Source: Subtercola sp. PAMC28395 (GTDB taxonomy: Bacteria > Actinomycetota > Actinomycetes > Actinomycetales > Microbacteriaceae). From it: a stretch of DNA of 64,000 nucleotides. The notes under the pieces are model-generated. The model was not told where the DNA came from, did no database searches, and saw nothing but the letters and a program-made list of their open reading frames with translations. The position numbers were made by a program, and so were the translations under genes. This document shows, piece after piece, positions 52,097-61,413 of the stretch. Position 1 is the stretch's first letter. Each line of letters begins with the position of its first letter. The stretch lies in assembly GCF_018889995.1 (NCBI RefSeq), contig NZ_CP076547.1, positions 186,001 to 250,000 on the forward strand, in the 5' to 3' direction.

Positions 52097-53354
52097 GGCG
52101 CTGGAGGTCTGGCTGAGAGACCGGAGAATCGGCTCGCTCAAACCGACCAGGCGAGGCGCGAGCTTCAGCTTCGACGAAGACATTGTGACTTCGTCGCCGG
52201 GGTTGCCGACGCTCTCAACTGCCCTACCGGTGAGAGCGCCATCAGCAGATGCGGAACTCACACGAGCGTGGTTCACCGGGCTACTGCCCGAAGGCCAGCA
52301 ACGCGTCGAAGTATCGCGTCGATTCGGGCTGGAATCCGGTAGCTATTTCGACATGCTCCGTGAAACCGGCTGGGAATGCGCGGGTGCCGTCGTCGTCGTT
52401 CCACCGCAGGGTGCTCCACGATCCGCTTCACTTCGGGCGTTGACGGCGAGCGACATCACAGAACGGCTGAACGCCTTGCCCGGGCATCCATTTGACGCAA
52501 ATGACGCCCTGAGGATCTCACTGGGCGGGTACCAGGCCAAGATGCTCGTCACCAGCTCAGCCGAGGGATGGTCGCTCCCCCTCGACGGCGCGATTTCGAC
52601 TCACATTCTGAAGCCGCAACCGGCACGGCAGTGGCCTGGCATCATCGAAGGCGAAGCGTGGACTATGACGCTTGCTGCCTCGACCACCCCCACTGCAGAG
52701 GTCGACCTGATGCGCCTGGACGGGGCACCTCTCACTCTCGTCGTCACGCGATTCGATCGGATCGAGGTCGGCGGGACGCTGATCCGTATTCATCAGGAAG
52801 ACGCCGCGCAGGCAATGGGGATCCACCCCGACCGCAAATATGCCAGCCGACAGGCGTCGAAGTCTGACCCGTCGTTGCTGAAGATCGCCGGGCTTCTGGA
52901 ACGATATTCCGCGGCACCACGAACAGACCTCCATCGCCTTCTGCAACAGGTGGTCGTGAACGTCGCCGTCGGAAATACGGACGCACACGCCAAGAACTAC
53001 GGCATCATGCATCGCACCGAAGTCGAAATCAGCCTCAGCCCGATGTATGACGTCGTGCCGGCAGCCGTCGTCAACCCGGCCACAACGGAAATGGGTCTTC
53101 GAGTTGGCGGAACGCTCCTTGCAGACCGCGTCACCACGACGAAGATCATCGACGAAGCTCGATCGTGGGGCATGCGCGAGAACGAAGCGCGGCATGAAGT
53201 CGAAGAGACGCTGGTCGCACTCAGGGCGGGTACGGAGTACGCCGACGAGCGCTACCCAGACACACCGCCTGCGATCTCAGCGTGGGTGTCGGGACGAATC
53301 GGAGAGTTGCTCGACCAACTCGCTGTCGGGGTGAGCCGACACGAGTCGGTCTGA
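52089..53354 (+). CDS. hipA: HipA-type serine/threonine kinase toxin
   Basis: A full-length 421-residue HipA-family kinase with the N-terminal subdomain (LLPEGQQR, ECAGAV), the P-loop-like region (SLGGYQAKMLV), the catalytic GNTDAHAKN and the metal-binding segment YDVVPA. In characterised members the kinase phosphorylates glutamyl-tRNA synthetase and slows growth. All key motifs look intact. Base composition is a little lower in GC than neighbouring genes, in keeping with transfer. Confidence 0.9.
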   Translation: MSEALEVWLRDRRIGSLKPTRRGASFSFDEDIVTSSPGLPTLSTALPVRAPSADAELTRAWFTGLLPEGQQRVEVSRRFGLESGSYFDMLRETGWECAGAVVVVPPQGAPRSASLRALTASDITERLNALPGHPFDANDALRISLGGYQAKMLVTSSAEGWSLPLDGAISTHILKPQPARQWPGIIEGEAWTMTLAASTTPTAEVDLMRLDGAPLTLVVTRFDRIEVGGTLIRIHQEDAAQAMGIHPDRKYASRQASKSDPSLLKIAGLLERYSAAPRTDLHRLLQQVVVNVAVGNTDAHAKNYGIMHRTEVEISLSPMYDVVPAAVVNPATTEMGLRVGGTLLADRVTTTKIIDEARSWGMRENEARHEVEETLVALRAGTEYADERYPDTPPAISAWVSGRIGELLDQLAVGVSRHESV

Positions 53355-53378
53355 GCCGGCCTCCCGTGACTGGGCTAC

Positions 53379-54431
53379 TCAGTGGATGAGCACCTTCAGG
53401 GCGTCGTGCTGGGCCGCATTGCCGAAGACCTCGTAGGCGTCGAGCACCTGGTCGAACCCGAACTCGTGGGTGACGAACTTCTCGGCAGGCAGCTTGTGCT
53501 CGGCGACGAGCTTCAGCAGCATGCCGAGGGTGTTCGTGTTCACGAGGCCGGTCGAGATGTCGATGTTCTTGATCCAGAGTTCGTTGAGGGCGAGGTCGAC
53601 CGATTTGCCGTGCACACCCACGTTGGCGACATGGCCGCCGGGGCGAACGATCTGGGTGCACATCGTGAAGGTGTTCGGGATGCCCACCGCTTCTATTGCG
53701 ACATCGACACCCTGGCCGTCGGTGAGGGCCAGAACCTGTTCCTTCCAGTCGGCGTCGCCTGAATTGACCGTGTTCGTCGCGCCGAAGTCCGCGGCACGCT
53801 TGAGCCTCGCGTCGTCGAGGTCGATCGCAATGATCTTGGAGGGGCCGTAGAGTCGTGCTGTCATGACGGCAGAAAGACCGACGGGGCCTGATCCGATGAC
53901 GGCAACGACGTCACCGGGAGCAACGTGACCGTACTGAACGCCGATCTCGAAGCCGGTCGGCAGAATGTCGGAGAGAAGGATGCCCTCGGCATCCGTCACG
54001 CCCTCTGGCACCTTGTAGACGGAGTTCTCGGCGAACGGCACCCGCACGTACTCGGCCTGGGTGCCATCGATCATGTAGCCGAAGATCCAGCCGATACCGG
54101 CGATTCCCTCGGGGTCTTCGCAGTGGCTGTAGAGGCCCTTGCGACAGTTCGAACACCGGCCGCACGAACTGACGCAGGCCAGGATCACCTTGTCGCCGAC
54201 GGCCAGCTGGGTGACGCCCTCGCCGATCTCGGTGATCACACCGATGCCTTCGTGCCCGAGGATGCGCCCGGCACTCACTTCTGGCACATCGCCTTTGAGA
54301 ATGTGGAGGTCGGTGCCGCAGATGGTGGTCGCGACCATCTTCACGATCACATCGGTCGGTGCCTTCAGCACCGGGTTCGGCACTTCTTCCCAGCTCTTCT
54401 GGCCTGGACCTTTGTAGACGAGCGCCTTCAT
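53379..54431 (-). CDS. Zinc-dependent alcohol dehydrogenase
   Basis: A 350-residue MDR enzyme. Catalytic zinc ligands are the Cys in TICGTDLH and the GHE motif; the structural zinc loop CVSSCGRCSNCRKGLYSHC is complete. NAD-binding VIGSGPVGLSAV follows. The frame starts far upstream, but MKALVYKGPGQKSW at 54431 with GGGAGAA upstream is the family start. Family members are often annotated for isopropanol/butanediol-type substrates; the substrate is not clear. Confidence 0.92.
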   Translation of the reverse strand: MKALVYKGPGQKSWEEVPNPVLKAPTDVIVKMVATTICGTDLHILKGDVPEVSAGRILGHEGIGVITEIGEGVTQLAVGDKVILACVSSCGRCSNCRKGLYSHCEDPEGIAGIGWIFGYMIDGTQAEYVRVPFAENSVYKVPEGVTDAEGILLSDILPTGFEIGVQYGHVAPGDVVAVIGSGPVGLSAVMTARLYGPSKIIAIDLDDARLKRAADFGATNTVNSGDADWKEQVLALTDGQGVDVAIEAVGIPNTFTMCTQIVRPGGHVANVGVHGKSVDLALNELWIKNIDISTGLVNTNTLGMLLKLVAEHKLPAEKFVTHEFGFDQVLDAYEVFGNAAQHDALKVLIH

Positions 54432-54609
54432 GGAGTTCTCCCTGCTTGATGCGATGGGAGGTTCGTGACCGCCCAGGGGGCGGCCTCTGCGCTGCCCCTC
54501 AGAGGCAAGCCAAGCGGAGTCACGCACTGGGGGATAGTGCCGAAGGTCCCCCGTCGTCACTCGCAGGACGATTCTCAATCCTTCACATCCGCTTGGCCGC
54601 ACTCACCCA

Positions 54610-54651
54610 GCGACGCTCATTCGGCGACGCTCACTCGACGACGCTCACTCG
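54610..54651. repeat. 14-nt tandem repeats over a stop codon
   Basis: Three units of type GCGACGCTCACTCG. On the minus strand each reads as GAGTGA or AATGAG-type with TGA. The unit at 54638-54651 contains the DUF427 gene stop. Confidence 0.85.
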
Positions 54652-54947
54652 ACTACGGAGACCTCTTTCCAGAAGGCGACATAGTTGGTGAAATCCTTGC
54701 CGACCCGATCGAACGCGGAAGGGTACGGGTTCGGGTAGCTCCACGCACGGTCTGTGAGCGTGGTGCCGCCGTCAACGACGCTGAAGTACTGGCACTCGCC
54801 CTTCCATGGGCAGGTGTACGGGGTATCGCTCTTGGCGAGCAGTTCCACGTTCACGCTCGCTGGGGGGAAGTACCAGTTGCCCTCGATGGAGATGAGGTCT
54901 TCTTTCGGAGCTTCGGCGATCACCGTGCCGTTGACTACTGCCTTCAT
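54645..54947 (-). CDS. DUF427-family protein
   Basis: A 100-residue domain matching DUF427 throughout: MKAVVNGTVIAEAPKEDLISIEGNWYFPPASVN ... TPYTCPWKGECQYFSVVDGG (conserved CPWKG). GAGAGGA lies six bases before the ATG. Function unknown; often near oxidoreductases, as here. Confidence 0.88.
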   Translation of the reverse strand: MKAVVNGTVIAEAPKEDLISIEGNWYFPPASVNVELLAKSDTPYTCPWKGECQYFSVVDGGTTLTDRAWSYPNPYPSAFDRVGKDFTNYVAFWKEVSVVE

Positions 54948-55043
54948 GATGGGTCCTCTCGAATCACGAACAGAAAATGACGAACAGAAACACGAACGCG
55001 GGCCCCGCGGCCCAGAGGCTTGATCACACGTGCGCCTCTCCTG

Positions 55044-55547
55044 CTATGCAACCACGCCTTGCCGGGAATCGATACCGCTTGCGGCCGAAACCAGATCCAC
55101 TCGCCCTGCCTCGACGAGCGCGCGGCCCGCAACTGACGCCGTGAGCAGATGACCGACGGCCCGCTCGAGCGAGGTGAAGGCCGCGCAGACAACAGCGGCC
55201 TCCGGTGAGCTGAAGTCGATGCCGAGGGTAGCAAGGGCGTCGATCACGGCTCCCGCGCCGAGGGTGTCTTCGGCGCCGTCGCTCGCGGCGATCACTGCTA
55301 CCGAGACACGCGAGCCTCTCGCGACCTGCTGGGCGAGCATCCATTCGGCTGCGGCCGTGCGGGTGGCAAGATCGGCACGGATGCTCGGCACAGCCACCTC
55401 GACTGCCTCGGTGAATTCGCCGTCGACGCCGGGCAGCACGTCGACGTAGACGATCACGTCGGCGGCGGCACCCACCACAGCGAGCCCCTCCGCGCCGCGG
55501 CCGAACCGGACCTGGTAGTGCGCCTGTGCGGCGATGGAGTCAGTCAC
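55044..55547 (-). CDS. 2-phosphosulfolactate phosphatase-like (ComB family)
   Basis: The GTG at 55547 gives a 167-residue protein with the ComB-family pattern (VIVYVDVL near the N-terminus, VSVAVIAASDGAED, FTSLERAVGHLL). The frame opens much further upstream, over the SRPBCC-like gene on the other strand, but that part is unlike the family. GTG lies six bases after TACGAT, so it may be leaderless. True sulfolactate metabolism is unproven; the fold is also used for other phosphatases. Confidence 0.75.
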   Translation of the reverse strand: MTDSIAAQAHYQVRFGRGAEGLAVVGAAADVIVYVDVLPGVDGEFTEAVEVAVPSIRADLATRTAAAEWMLAQQVARGSRVSVAVIAASDGAEDTLGAGAVIDALATLGIDFSSPEAAVVCAAFTSLERAVGHLLTASVAGRALVEAGRVDLVSAASGIDSRQGVVA

Positions 55548-55553
55548 TCGTTC

Positions 55554-55559
55554 ATCGTA
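55554..55559 (-). promoter_or_regulatory. -10 box for a leaderless start
   Basis: TACGAT on the minus strand ends six bases before the GTG at 55547. Confidence 0.45.
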
Positions 55560-55703
55560 ATAGCGCGCAGGAACAGCGCAGGCGTGCGTGGCGAGGGCCC
55601 CGTTCGGCGAGTATGCCTGCGTGGCCCTACGCCACAGGCGAACCGCTGGCAAGAGCCACCGCAATTGTCTGCAACCGCGCGCCAGAAGAGTGAGACTGGA
55701 GCG

Positions 55704-56339
55704 ATGAAGATAATGCTGAAGCTGATTCTCGACTGCGAGCCCGACGCTGCCTGGCGTGCGCTGCAGAGTCCGGCGGTCTTCCGAGAGGTTTCGGCCCCTC
55801 TCCTCACCATGAAGTCGCTCGAACCGGGCGGTTTCGCAACGACTTGGCCGGAGGGTAAGAATCGCGTCGAGATAGATGCTCTCGGGCTGTTTCCGCTCGG
55901 TCGGCAGATCATCGACATCGACCGGTCGCGCACGCAGCACCCCGGGGTACGGATCGTTCGCGACAAGGGCCGGGGCGTGACCGGCGCTCTCAAGCTCGCG
56001 ACGATCTGGGACCACCGGATGGCCGTGGCCGCCGACCCCGCCGGCACAGGCAAGACGCTCTACCGTGATCGCCTGGTGATCGGCGCCGGCCCGATGACCC
56101 CGGCCCTCTGGGCGAGCCTCTGGGCGTTCTGGCAGCTCAGGGGAATCCGCCTGCGCGAGCTGGCACCGACCTGGGCATTCGACCCGGAGATCGTCGGCGC
56201 CGACGAGGCTGCCGATGCTACTGAGAAAGCGGCGGAGCAGGATCGCCTGGGCGCCGAGTCGCCGGCGGAGGTGCTCGCCGAACCGCCGGTCGCCGGATCG
56301 AACGTTCTCGGCGTCGACCCCGACCTGGGCGTGTCATGA
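55704..56339 (+). CDS. SRPBCC/polyketide-cyclase-like protein
   Basis: A 211-residue protein with a helix-grip-like start (MKIMLKLILDCEPDAAWRALQSPAVFREVSAPLLTMKSLEP) and later beta strands, followed by a polar tail. The ATG at 55704 is used since the family begins here. Divergent from the ComB-like gene and overlapping the DUF1684 gene by four bases. Ligand unknown. Confidence 0.6.
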   Translation: MKIMLKLILDCEPDAAWRALQSPAVFREVSAPLLTMKSLEPGGFATTWPEGKNRVEIDALGLFPLGRQIIDIDRSRTQHPGVRIVRDKGRGVTGALKLATIWDHRMAVAADPAGTGKTLYRDRLVIGAGPMTPALWASLWAFWQLRGIRLRELAPTWAFDPEIVGADEAADATEKAAEQDRLGAESPAEVLAEPPVAGSNVLGVDPDLGVS

Positions 56340-56992
56340 GCGTTGCGGGTGTCGAGGGCGCAGCCGCTGCGATGCCCGTGACGGCGATCGAGGTCGCTGA
56401 CTGGCGCCGCCGGGTGTTCGCCATCTACGCCGAAGTGCGACGCCTCAGCGTCGACGACGTTGTGGGTGCGCATTCGTACTGGCGAGCGGCTCGCGACGAG
56501 CTCTTCGCCACCCACCCCCAGACTCCACTGTTGCCGGAGGATCGCGTGGGTTTCGCCGGGCTGCCCGTGGCCGACTACGACCCTGCCTGGCGGTTCGACG
56601 TCGAGTTGGTTGCCCCCACAGAGCCTGCAGGATTCGACTTCGAGACAGGCACCGACGGCGTCGTGCCGTTCGAGCTGATCGGCCGCGCAGAGATCGGCGG
56701 TGTCGGCGTGCTCGATGTCTGGCGGCTGAAGTCCTACGGTGGCGGCATCTTCGTGCCGGTGCGCGACGGGCTTGCCGGGCGCGAAGGCGGCACCTATGGC
56801 GGGGGCCGGTATCTGCTCGACACCATCAAGGGGGCCCACCTGGGTGAGGGGGCGGGGCCCGGCTCCCTCGTGCTCGACTTCAATTTCGCCTACAACCCCT
56901 CGTGCGCCTACGACCCGGCGTGGGCGTGCCCGCTGGCCCCGCTGGGCAATCGTGTGGCGGCGGCGATCCCTGTCGGCGAGCTGTATTCGTGA
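56336..56992 (+). CDS. DUF1684-family protein
   Basis: A 218-residue protein ending with the family signature LVLDFNFAYNPSCAYDPAWACPLAPLGNRVAAAIPVGE and containing SYGGGIFVPVRDG. Function unknown. Coupled to the SRPBCC-like gene. Confidence 0.9.
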   Translation: MSVAGVEGAAAAMPVTAIEVADWRRRVFAIYAEVRRLSVDDVVGAHSYWRAARDELFATHPQTPLLPEDRVGFAGLPVADYDPAWRFDVELVAPTEPAGFDFETGTDGVVPFELIGRAEIGGVGVLDVWRLKSYGGGIFVPVRDGLAGREGGTYGGGRYLLDTIKGAHLGEGAGPGSLVLDFNFAYNPSCAYDPAWACPLAPLGNRVAAAIPVGELYS

Positions 56993-57136
56993 GGAGCGTC
57001 GCCTCGGCGGTGCCACCGCGGGCACCGATCCGCTCGCCCATGCGCACCCTCTCATAGGAAGGCCATAGAAACAGACAAGGGAGCTCATAGCCCGCTACCA
57101 GAAGCTGAGGGTCATCCTCAGTGAAAGGTGGGCATC

Positions 57137-59317
57137 GTGTCTGCTTCAACAGCTTCTCCTTCGGCAGCTTCCAGCGCGGCTGCAGCTTCTGCCCCGACCG
57201 GTTCGGTGCCGACCGGTTCTGCGCCGCAGGGTTCACAGCCGGCGACTGTCGGCCGATCATCCGGTGGCCGAAGCCGAATCGGGCGAATCGTGTTCGGCGA
57301 CCGAACCGCCCCCTCGTGGGCACGGCCGAGCCTCGTCGCCCTGCTGCTCGTGACCGCCGCGGTGTACCTCTGGAACCTGAGCGACAGCGCCTATGCCAAC
57401 ACGTTCTACGCAGCGGCCGTCGAGGCCGGGTCCAAGAGCTGGAAGGCCCTGTTCTTCGGGTCTCTCGACTCGTCGAACTTCATCACCGTCGACAAGCCGC
57501 CCGCCTCGCTCTGGGTGATGGGCATCTCGGCGCGACTCTTCGGGTTCTCGAGCTGGAGCCTCCTGGTGCCGCAGGCCCTGATGGGCGTGGCATCGGTGGC
57601 GCTGCTCTTCGGCGCGGTGAGACGCAGCCTGGTCGCCGTGGGCCCCACGCTCAGCGTCGCGGGCGGCCTGCTCGCCGGCACGATACTGGCGTTCACCCCG
57701 GCGGCCGCACTGATGTTCCGTTTCGACAACCCGGATGCCATGCTCACCCTGCTCATGACGGCAGCCGCCTACTTCGTGGTTCGCGCGCTGCCGAAGGCGA
57801 GCTGGAGATGGCTCGCTCTGGCCGGCGTCGCCCTCGGGTTCGCCTTTCTCACCAAGATGCTGCAGGGCCTGCTGGTGCTGCCCGCGTTCGGCTTCGTCTA
57901 CCTGCTTGCGGCTCCGACCGTGCTCTGGAAGCGGTTCGCGCACCTTCTGGTGGCCGCGGGCGCGCTCGTGGTCTCGGCCGGCTGGTGGGTGCTCACCGTT
58001 GCCCTGTGGCCGACGGATGCCCGGCCCTACATCGGCGGATCGACCAACAACACCGTGCTCGACCTCGTGTTCGGGTACAACGGTTTCGGTCGGCTTTTCG
58101 GGGGTTCTGGCGGCGGGGGTGGCACAAGCTCCGGAGTGTCAGGTTCGAGCTTCGGTGGTGCAACCGGGCTGCAGCGACTCTTCAGCAGCGAGATGGGGCT
58201 CGAGATCTCGTGGCTTCTGCCCGCTGCCCTTGTGGCTCTCGTACTGGGGCTCATCGTCACCCGCAAAGGCGGCCGGTCGAACCCGCTTCGCGCCGGACTG
58301 GTTCTCTGGGGCGGCTGGCTACTCGTGACAGGGCTCGTCTTCAGCTATATGAGCGGCACAGTGCACCCGTACTACACCGTCGCGCTGGCACCCGCGATCG
58401 GCGCGCTCGTCGCCCTCGGCGGTGTTGCCCTCTGGACGGCACGCAACACCTGGCTCGGCAGACTCGGCCTGGCGGTCATGATCGCCGGCTCTGGCGCCTG
58501 GTCGTTCGTGTTGCTCACTGAGAACGCCGACTGGCTACCGTGGCTCCGCTGGGTGCTGCTGGTGGGCTCTGTGCTCTCGGCGGTGGCCCTGGTGGTGGGT
58601 GCGGTCGCCGGGCTGCGAAGGATGACCGTGGTGGCCGTTCTCGCCGGCACACTCTTCGCTCTCGGCGGCTCGGGCGCCTATGCCGTGGCGACAGCGTCGG
58701 TGGCGCACGGCGGCTCGATCCCGACGGTCGGATCGTCGAGCTCGATGAGTATGGGCGGCGGCGCCCCCGGCGGAACCGCAGGCGGCGCAGGTGGCGGGGC
58801 GGCTCCGAGCGGCATGGCTTCGGGCGGCTCTGCTTCTGGCGGTGGCACACCTCCGAGCGGAACCGCGGGTGGAACGCCGCCAGCGGGCGCATCCGGCACG
58901 GGAACCACGACGAGCGGCACCGCGGATGCCGCGGCAACGGATTCAGCGGCACCAGCGCAGGCGGGAGCATCCACAACCGCGTCGTCGGAGGCGCTCGACG
59001 CTCTGCTCTCAGCGACGACGACCCGCTGGGCCGCGGCCGTCAACGGTTCGCAGTCGGCAGCGACTCTCGAGCTGAGTTCGGGCACCGCAGTGATGGCGAT
59101 CGGCGGGTGGAGCAGTGATCCCACCCCTACACTCGCGGAGTTCCAGGCCTACGTAGCCGCTGGGGACGTCGGCTACTACGTGGTGAGCGGCCAGGGCGGA
59201 GGGGGTGCGCCCGGCGGTGGCACCAGCACGGCGAGCGCGATCGAGACGTGGGTGACGTCGACGTTCACGGCCACAACGGTGGGTAGCGCGACGGTCTACG
59301 ACCTGACGGCAGGCTGA
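57137..59317 (+). CDS. GT39-family glycosyltransferase (ArnT/mannosyltransferase-like)
   Basis: A 726-residue polytopic protein. After about 45 polar residues comes the first helix and the first periplasmic loop with SLDSSNFITVDKPPASLWVMG, a hallmark of the family (lipid-linked sugar transfer at the outer face of the membrane). About a dozen hydrophobic segments follow. A Gly/Ser/Thr/Pro-rich linker leads to a small C-terminal extracytoplasmic domain ending DLTAG. AAAGGTG precedes the GTG at 57137. Confidence 0.88.
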   Translation: MSASTASPSAASSAAAASAPTGSVPTGSAPQGSQPATVGRSSGGRSRIGRIVFGDRTAPSWARPSLVALLLVTAAVYLWNLSDSAYANTFYAAAVEAGSKSWKALFFGSLDSSNFITVDKPPASLWVMGISARLFGFSSWSLLVPQALMGVASVALLFGAVRRSLVAVGPTLSVAGGLLAGTILAFTPAAALMFRFDNPDAMLTLLMTAAAYFVVRALPKASWRWLALAGVALGFAFLTKMLQGLLVLPAFGFVYLLAAPTVLWKRFAHLLVAAGALVVSAGWWVLTVALWPTDARPYIGGSTNNTVLDLVFGYNGFGRLFGGSGGGGGTSSGVSGSSFGGATGLQRLFSSEMGLEISWLLPAALVALVLGLIVTRKGGRSNPLRAGLVLWGGWLLVTGLVFSYMSGTVHPYYTVALAPAIGALVALGGVALWTARNTWLGRLGLAVMIAGSGAWSFVLLTENADWLPWLRWVLLVGSVLSAVALVVGAVAGLRRMTVVAVLAGTLFALGGSGAYAVATASVAHGGSIPTVGSSSSMSMGGGAPGGTAGGAGGGAAPSGMASGGSASGGGTPPSGTAGGTPPAGASGTGTTTSGTADAAATDSAAPAQAGASTTASSEALDALLSATTTRWAAAVNGSQSAATLELSSGTAVMAIGGWSSDPTPTLAEFQAYVAAGDVGYYVVSGQGGGGAPGGGTSTASAIETWVTSTFTATTVGSATVYDLTAG

Positions 59318-59719
59318 ATTCCAGACCGACGTTCGTGATGCTGGGCGGCCCCAGCTGGGCCGGGCATCCGGTGCGCTATGCTGGAGACACTTGTGAGTGC
59401 AATTACGCGCTCCCTGCGTCGTAGAACGCAACTCTTCTGCGCAATTTCGGCCCCTGCGCGATGCACACACATCGCTTCGATCAACACACGCTGATCAAAA
59501 AACAGTGGGCCAGGCGATTGCTTTCGAAGAAAAATTCTCACGGCGAACGGATGTGCCCACCGGCACCTTCGCCACAACTTCCACCACGGAGTTCGATCCG
59601 CTGTGCAACAGCGTGTCGATCGAGATTGCGCAGACGCACCTCGCACAGCAGAGCTCTGCCGTGCACGCGCAGTTCACAGCCCAGGTGGAACCGATGCCAG
59701 CGAAAGGCACCGAAACCCC
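59318..59719 (+). promoter_or_regulatory. Long leader of the DEAD-box helicase gene
   Basis: About 330 bases of untranslated leader lie between a likely -10 (TATGCT, 59377-59382) and the ATG. Hairpins: GCGATG/CATCGC near 59458-59475 and GATCA-n8-TGATC followed by an A-run near 59479-59496. Long structured leaders are usual for cold-induced RNA helicases. A 33-codon GTG frame beginning at 59393 is open but not otherwise supported. Confidence 0.5.
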
Positions 59720-61291
59720 ATGTCAACTGACACCCGCACCTCACACACTTCACCGGCCGATTCCAAGCCCGTGCCCGACTTCGCCACCCTCGGTGTTCCC
59801 GCCCCGATCGTTGCCAAGCTGACGGCCGACGGCATTCTGTCGCCGTTCCCCATCCAGGTCGACACCCTGCCAGACACCCTCGCCGGGCGCGACGTGCTCG
59901 GCCGAGGCAAGACCGGCTCTGGCAAGACCCTTGCCTTCTCGATTCCGATGATCGCCCGTCTCTCCGGTGCACTCGCCGGCGGCAAGCGTCGCCCCGGTCG
60001 CCCGCTCGGCCTCATTCTCGCGCCGACCCGCGAGCTCGCCACGCAGATCTCCGCCGTTCTCCAGCCGCTCGCTGACGCGTACGGCCTGAAGTCGACCACC
60101 ATCTTCGGTGGCGTCTCGCAGCAGCGCCAGGTCGCGGCTCTCAAAGCCGGTGTCGATGTCGTCGTCGCCTGCCCCGGCCGCCTCGAAGACCTCATGAAGC
60201 AGGGCTTCGTCTCACTCGACGCCGTGGAGATCACCGTGCTCGACGAAGCCGACCACATGGCCGACCTGGGCTTCCTGCCCGTCGTCACGCGCATCCTCTC
60301 GAAGACGCCCGAGAACGGGCAGCGCCTGCTGTTCTCCGCGACCCTCGACAACGGCGTGGACAAGATCGTCAACCGCTTCCTGCACAACGAGGTCCTGCAC
60401 TCCGTCGACGAGGCCAACTCGCCCGTCGCTGCCATGACCCACCACGTGTTCGAGGTCAACGACGCCGAGGCGAAGACCGCTCTCGTCAAGAAGCTCTCCT
60501 CGGGAACCGGCCGCCGCATTCTCTTCATGCGCACCAAGCACCACGCCAAGAAGCTCGCGCGCCAGCTCATCGAGGCCGGAATTCCGGCTGTCGACCTGCA
60601 CGGCAACCTCTCGCAGGTCGCCCGTGACCGCAACCTCGCGGCGTTCAGCGCTGGCGACGTGAGTGTTCTCGTTGCGACCGACGTCGCCGCGCGTGGTGTG
60701 CACGTGGACGACATCGAACTCGTCATCCACGTCGACCCGCCGGCCGAGCACAAGGCCTACCTGCACCGCTCGGGCCGCACGGCACGCGCCGGCAGCGAGG
60801 GCGACGTGGTCACGATCATCCTGCCCGCACAGCGCAAGGACCTCGACCAGCTCATGCGCAAGGCAGCGATCTCGGTCGCCGTCGAGCGTGTTGCACTCGA
60901 CTCCCCGTCGGTCGACGCACTGGTCGGCGAAGTCGCAGCCTACGTGAAGCCTTCGGATGCCCCGGTCACCCTCACCGGTGGCGGTCGTGCATTCGGCGGC
61001 GGCAATGGCGGTAACGGCGGCGGGCGTTCGCGCCAGGGCGGCAATTCACGCGGCGCCGGCGGCGGCCAGGGCGGATCGCAGGGAGCGAATGCCCAGCGCA
61101 AGCGCGCCCTTCGTGACGGTTCAGCGCCGGCCGCAGGCTCGGGCAACGGCGGAACCCGCCGCCCGCAGGGCTCTGGTGCCGGCGGCCGCAGCGGTGGCTC
61201 CACCACCGCCTGGTCGAGCTCGACCGGCAGCGCCGGAGCGACCTCAGCTCCTCGCGTTCGCCGCTCGGCTCCGCGCCGCGCGCAGGGATAG
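59720..61291 (+). CDS. DEAD-box RNA helicase
   Basis: A 523-residue helicase: Q-motif region (FPIQVDTLP), GKTGSGKT, PTRELA, VLDEADHM, SATLD, and the C-terminal RGVHVDDIELVIHVDPP and HRSGRTARAG. The last 100 residues are a Gly/Arg/Ser-rich RNA-binding tail. ATG 59720 is chosen because residues before it are not conserved and the upstream is leader. Confidence 0.95.
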   Translation: MSTDTRTSHTSPADSKPVPDFATLGVPAPIVAKLTADGILSPFPIQVDTLPDTLAGRDVLGRGKTGSGKTLAFSIPMIARLSGALAGGKRRPGRPLGLILAPTRELATQISAVLQPLADAYGLKSTTIFGGVSQQRQVAALKAGVDVVVACPGRLEDLMKQGFVSLDAVEITVLDEADHMADLGFLPVVTRILSKTPENGQRLLFSATLDNGVDKIVNRFLHNEVLHSVDEANSPVAAMTHHVFEVNDAEAKTALVKKLSSGTGRRILFMRTKHHAKKLARQLIEAGIPAVDLHGNLSQVARDRNLAAFSAGDVSVLVATDVAARGVHVDDIELVIHVDPPAEHKAYLHRSGRTARAGSEGDVVTIILPAQRKDLDQLMRKAAISVAVERVALDSPSVDALVGEVAAYVKPSDAPVTLTGGGRAFGGGNGGNGGGRSRQGGNSRGAGGGQGGSQGANAQRKRALRDGSAPAAGSGNGGTRRPQGSGAGGRSGGSTTAWSSSTGSAGATSAPRVRRSAPRRAQG

Positions 61292-61332
61292 TCTCCTCAC
61301 CGAAATGACGCGAAACGCCTCCTGGGGCGAAG

Positions 61333-61392
61333 ATCGACTTTCCCGTAAGTGCACTGTTTCACTCGAAAAGCTGCGCATCCGGGAAAGTCGAT
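61333..61392. promoter_or_regulatory. Separated 13-bp inverted repeat upstream of the nucleoside hydrolase
   Basis: ATCGACTTTCCCG (61333-61345) and its exact complement (61380-61392) are 34 bases apart. The right arm overlaps the expected -35 position of the leaderless promoter with -10 TATTTT at 61402-61407. Could be two operator half-sites bridged by one regulator, or a long-loop terminator for the helicase gene. Confidence 0.55.
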
Positions 61393-61401
61393 GCCGGGCG
61401 G

Positions 61402-61407
61402 TATTTT
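61402..61407 (+). promoter_or_regulatory. -10 box for a leaderless start
   Basis: TATTTT ends six bases before the ATG of the nucleoside hydrolase gene. Confidence 0.5.
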
Positions 61408-61413
61408 GGGAGC

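Noticed and set aside
54432..54602. N-terminal extension of the alcohol dehydrogenase
   Set aside because: Family members begin at MKALVYKGPG, with a ribosome binding site just before.
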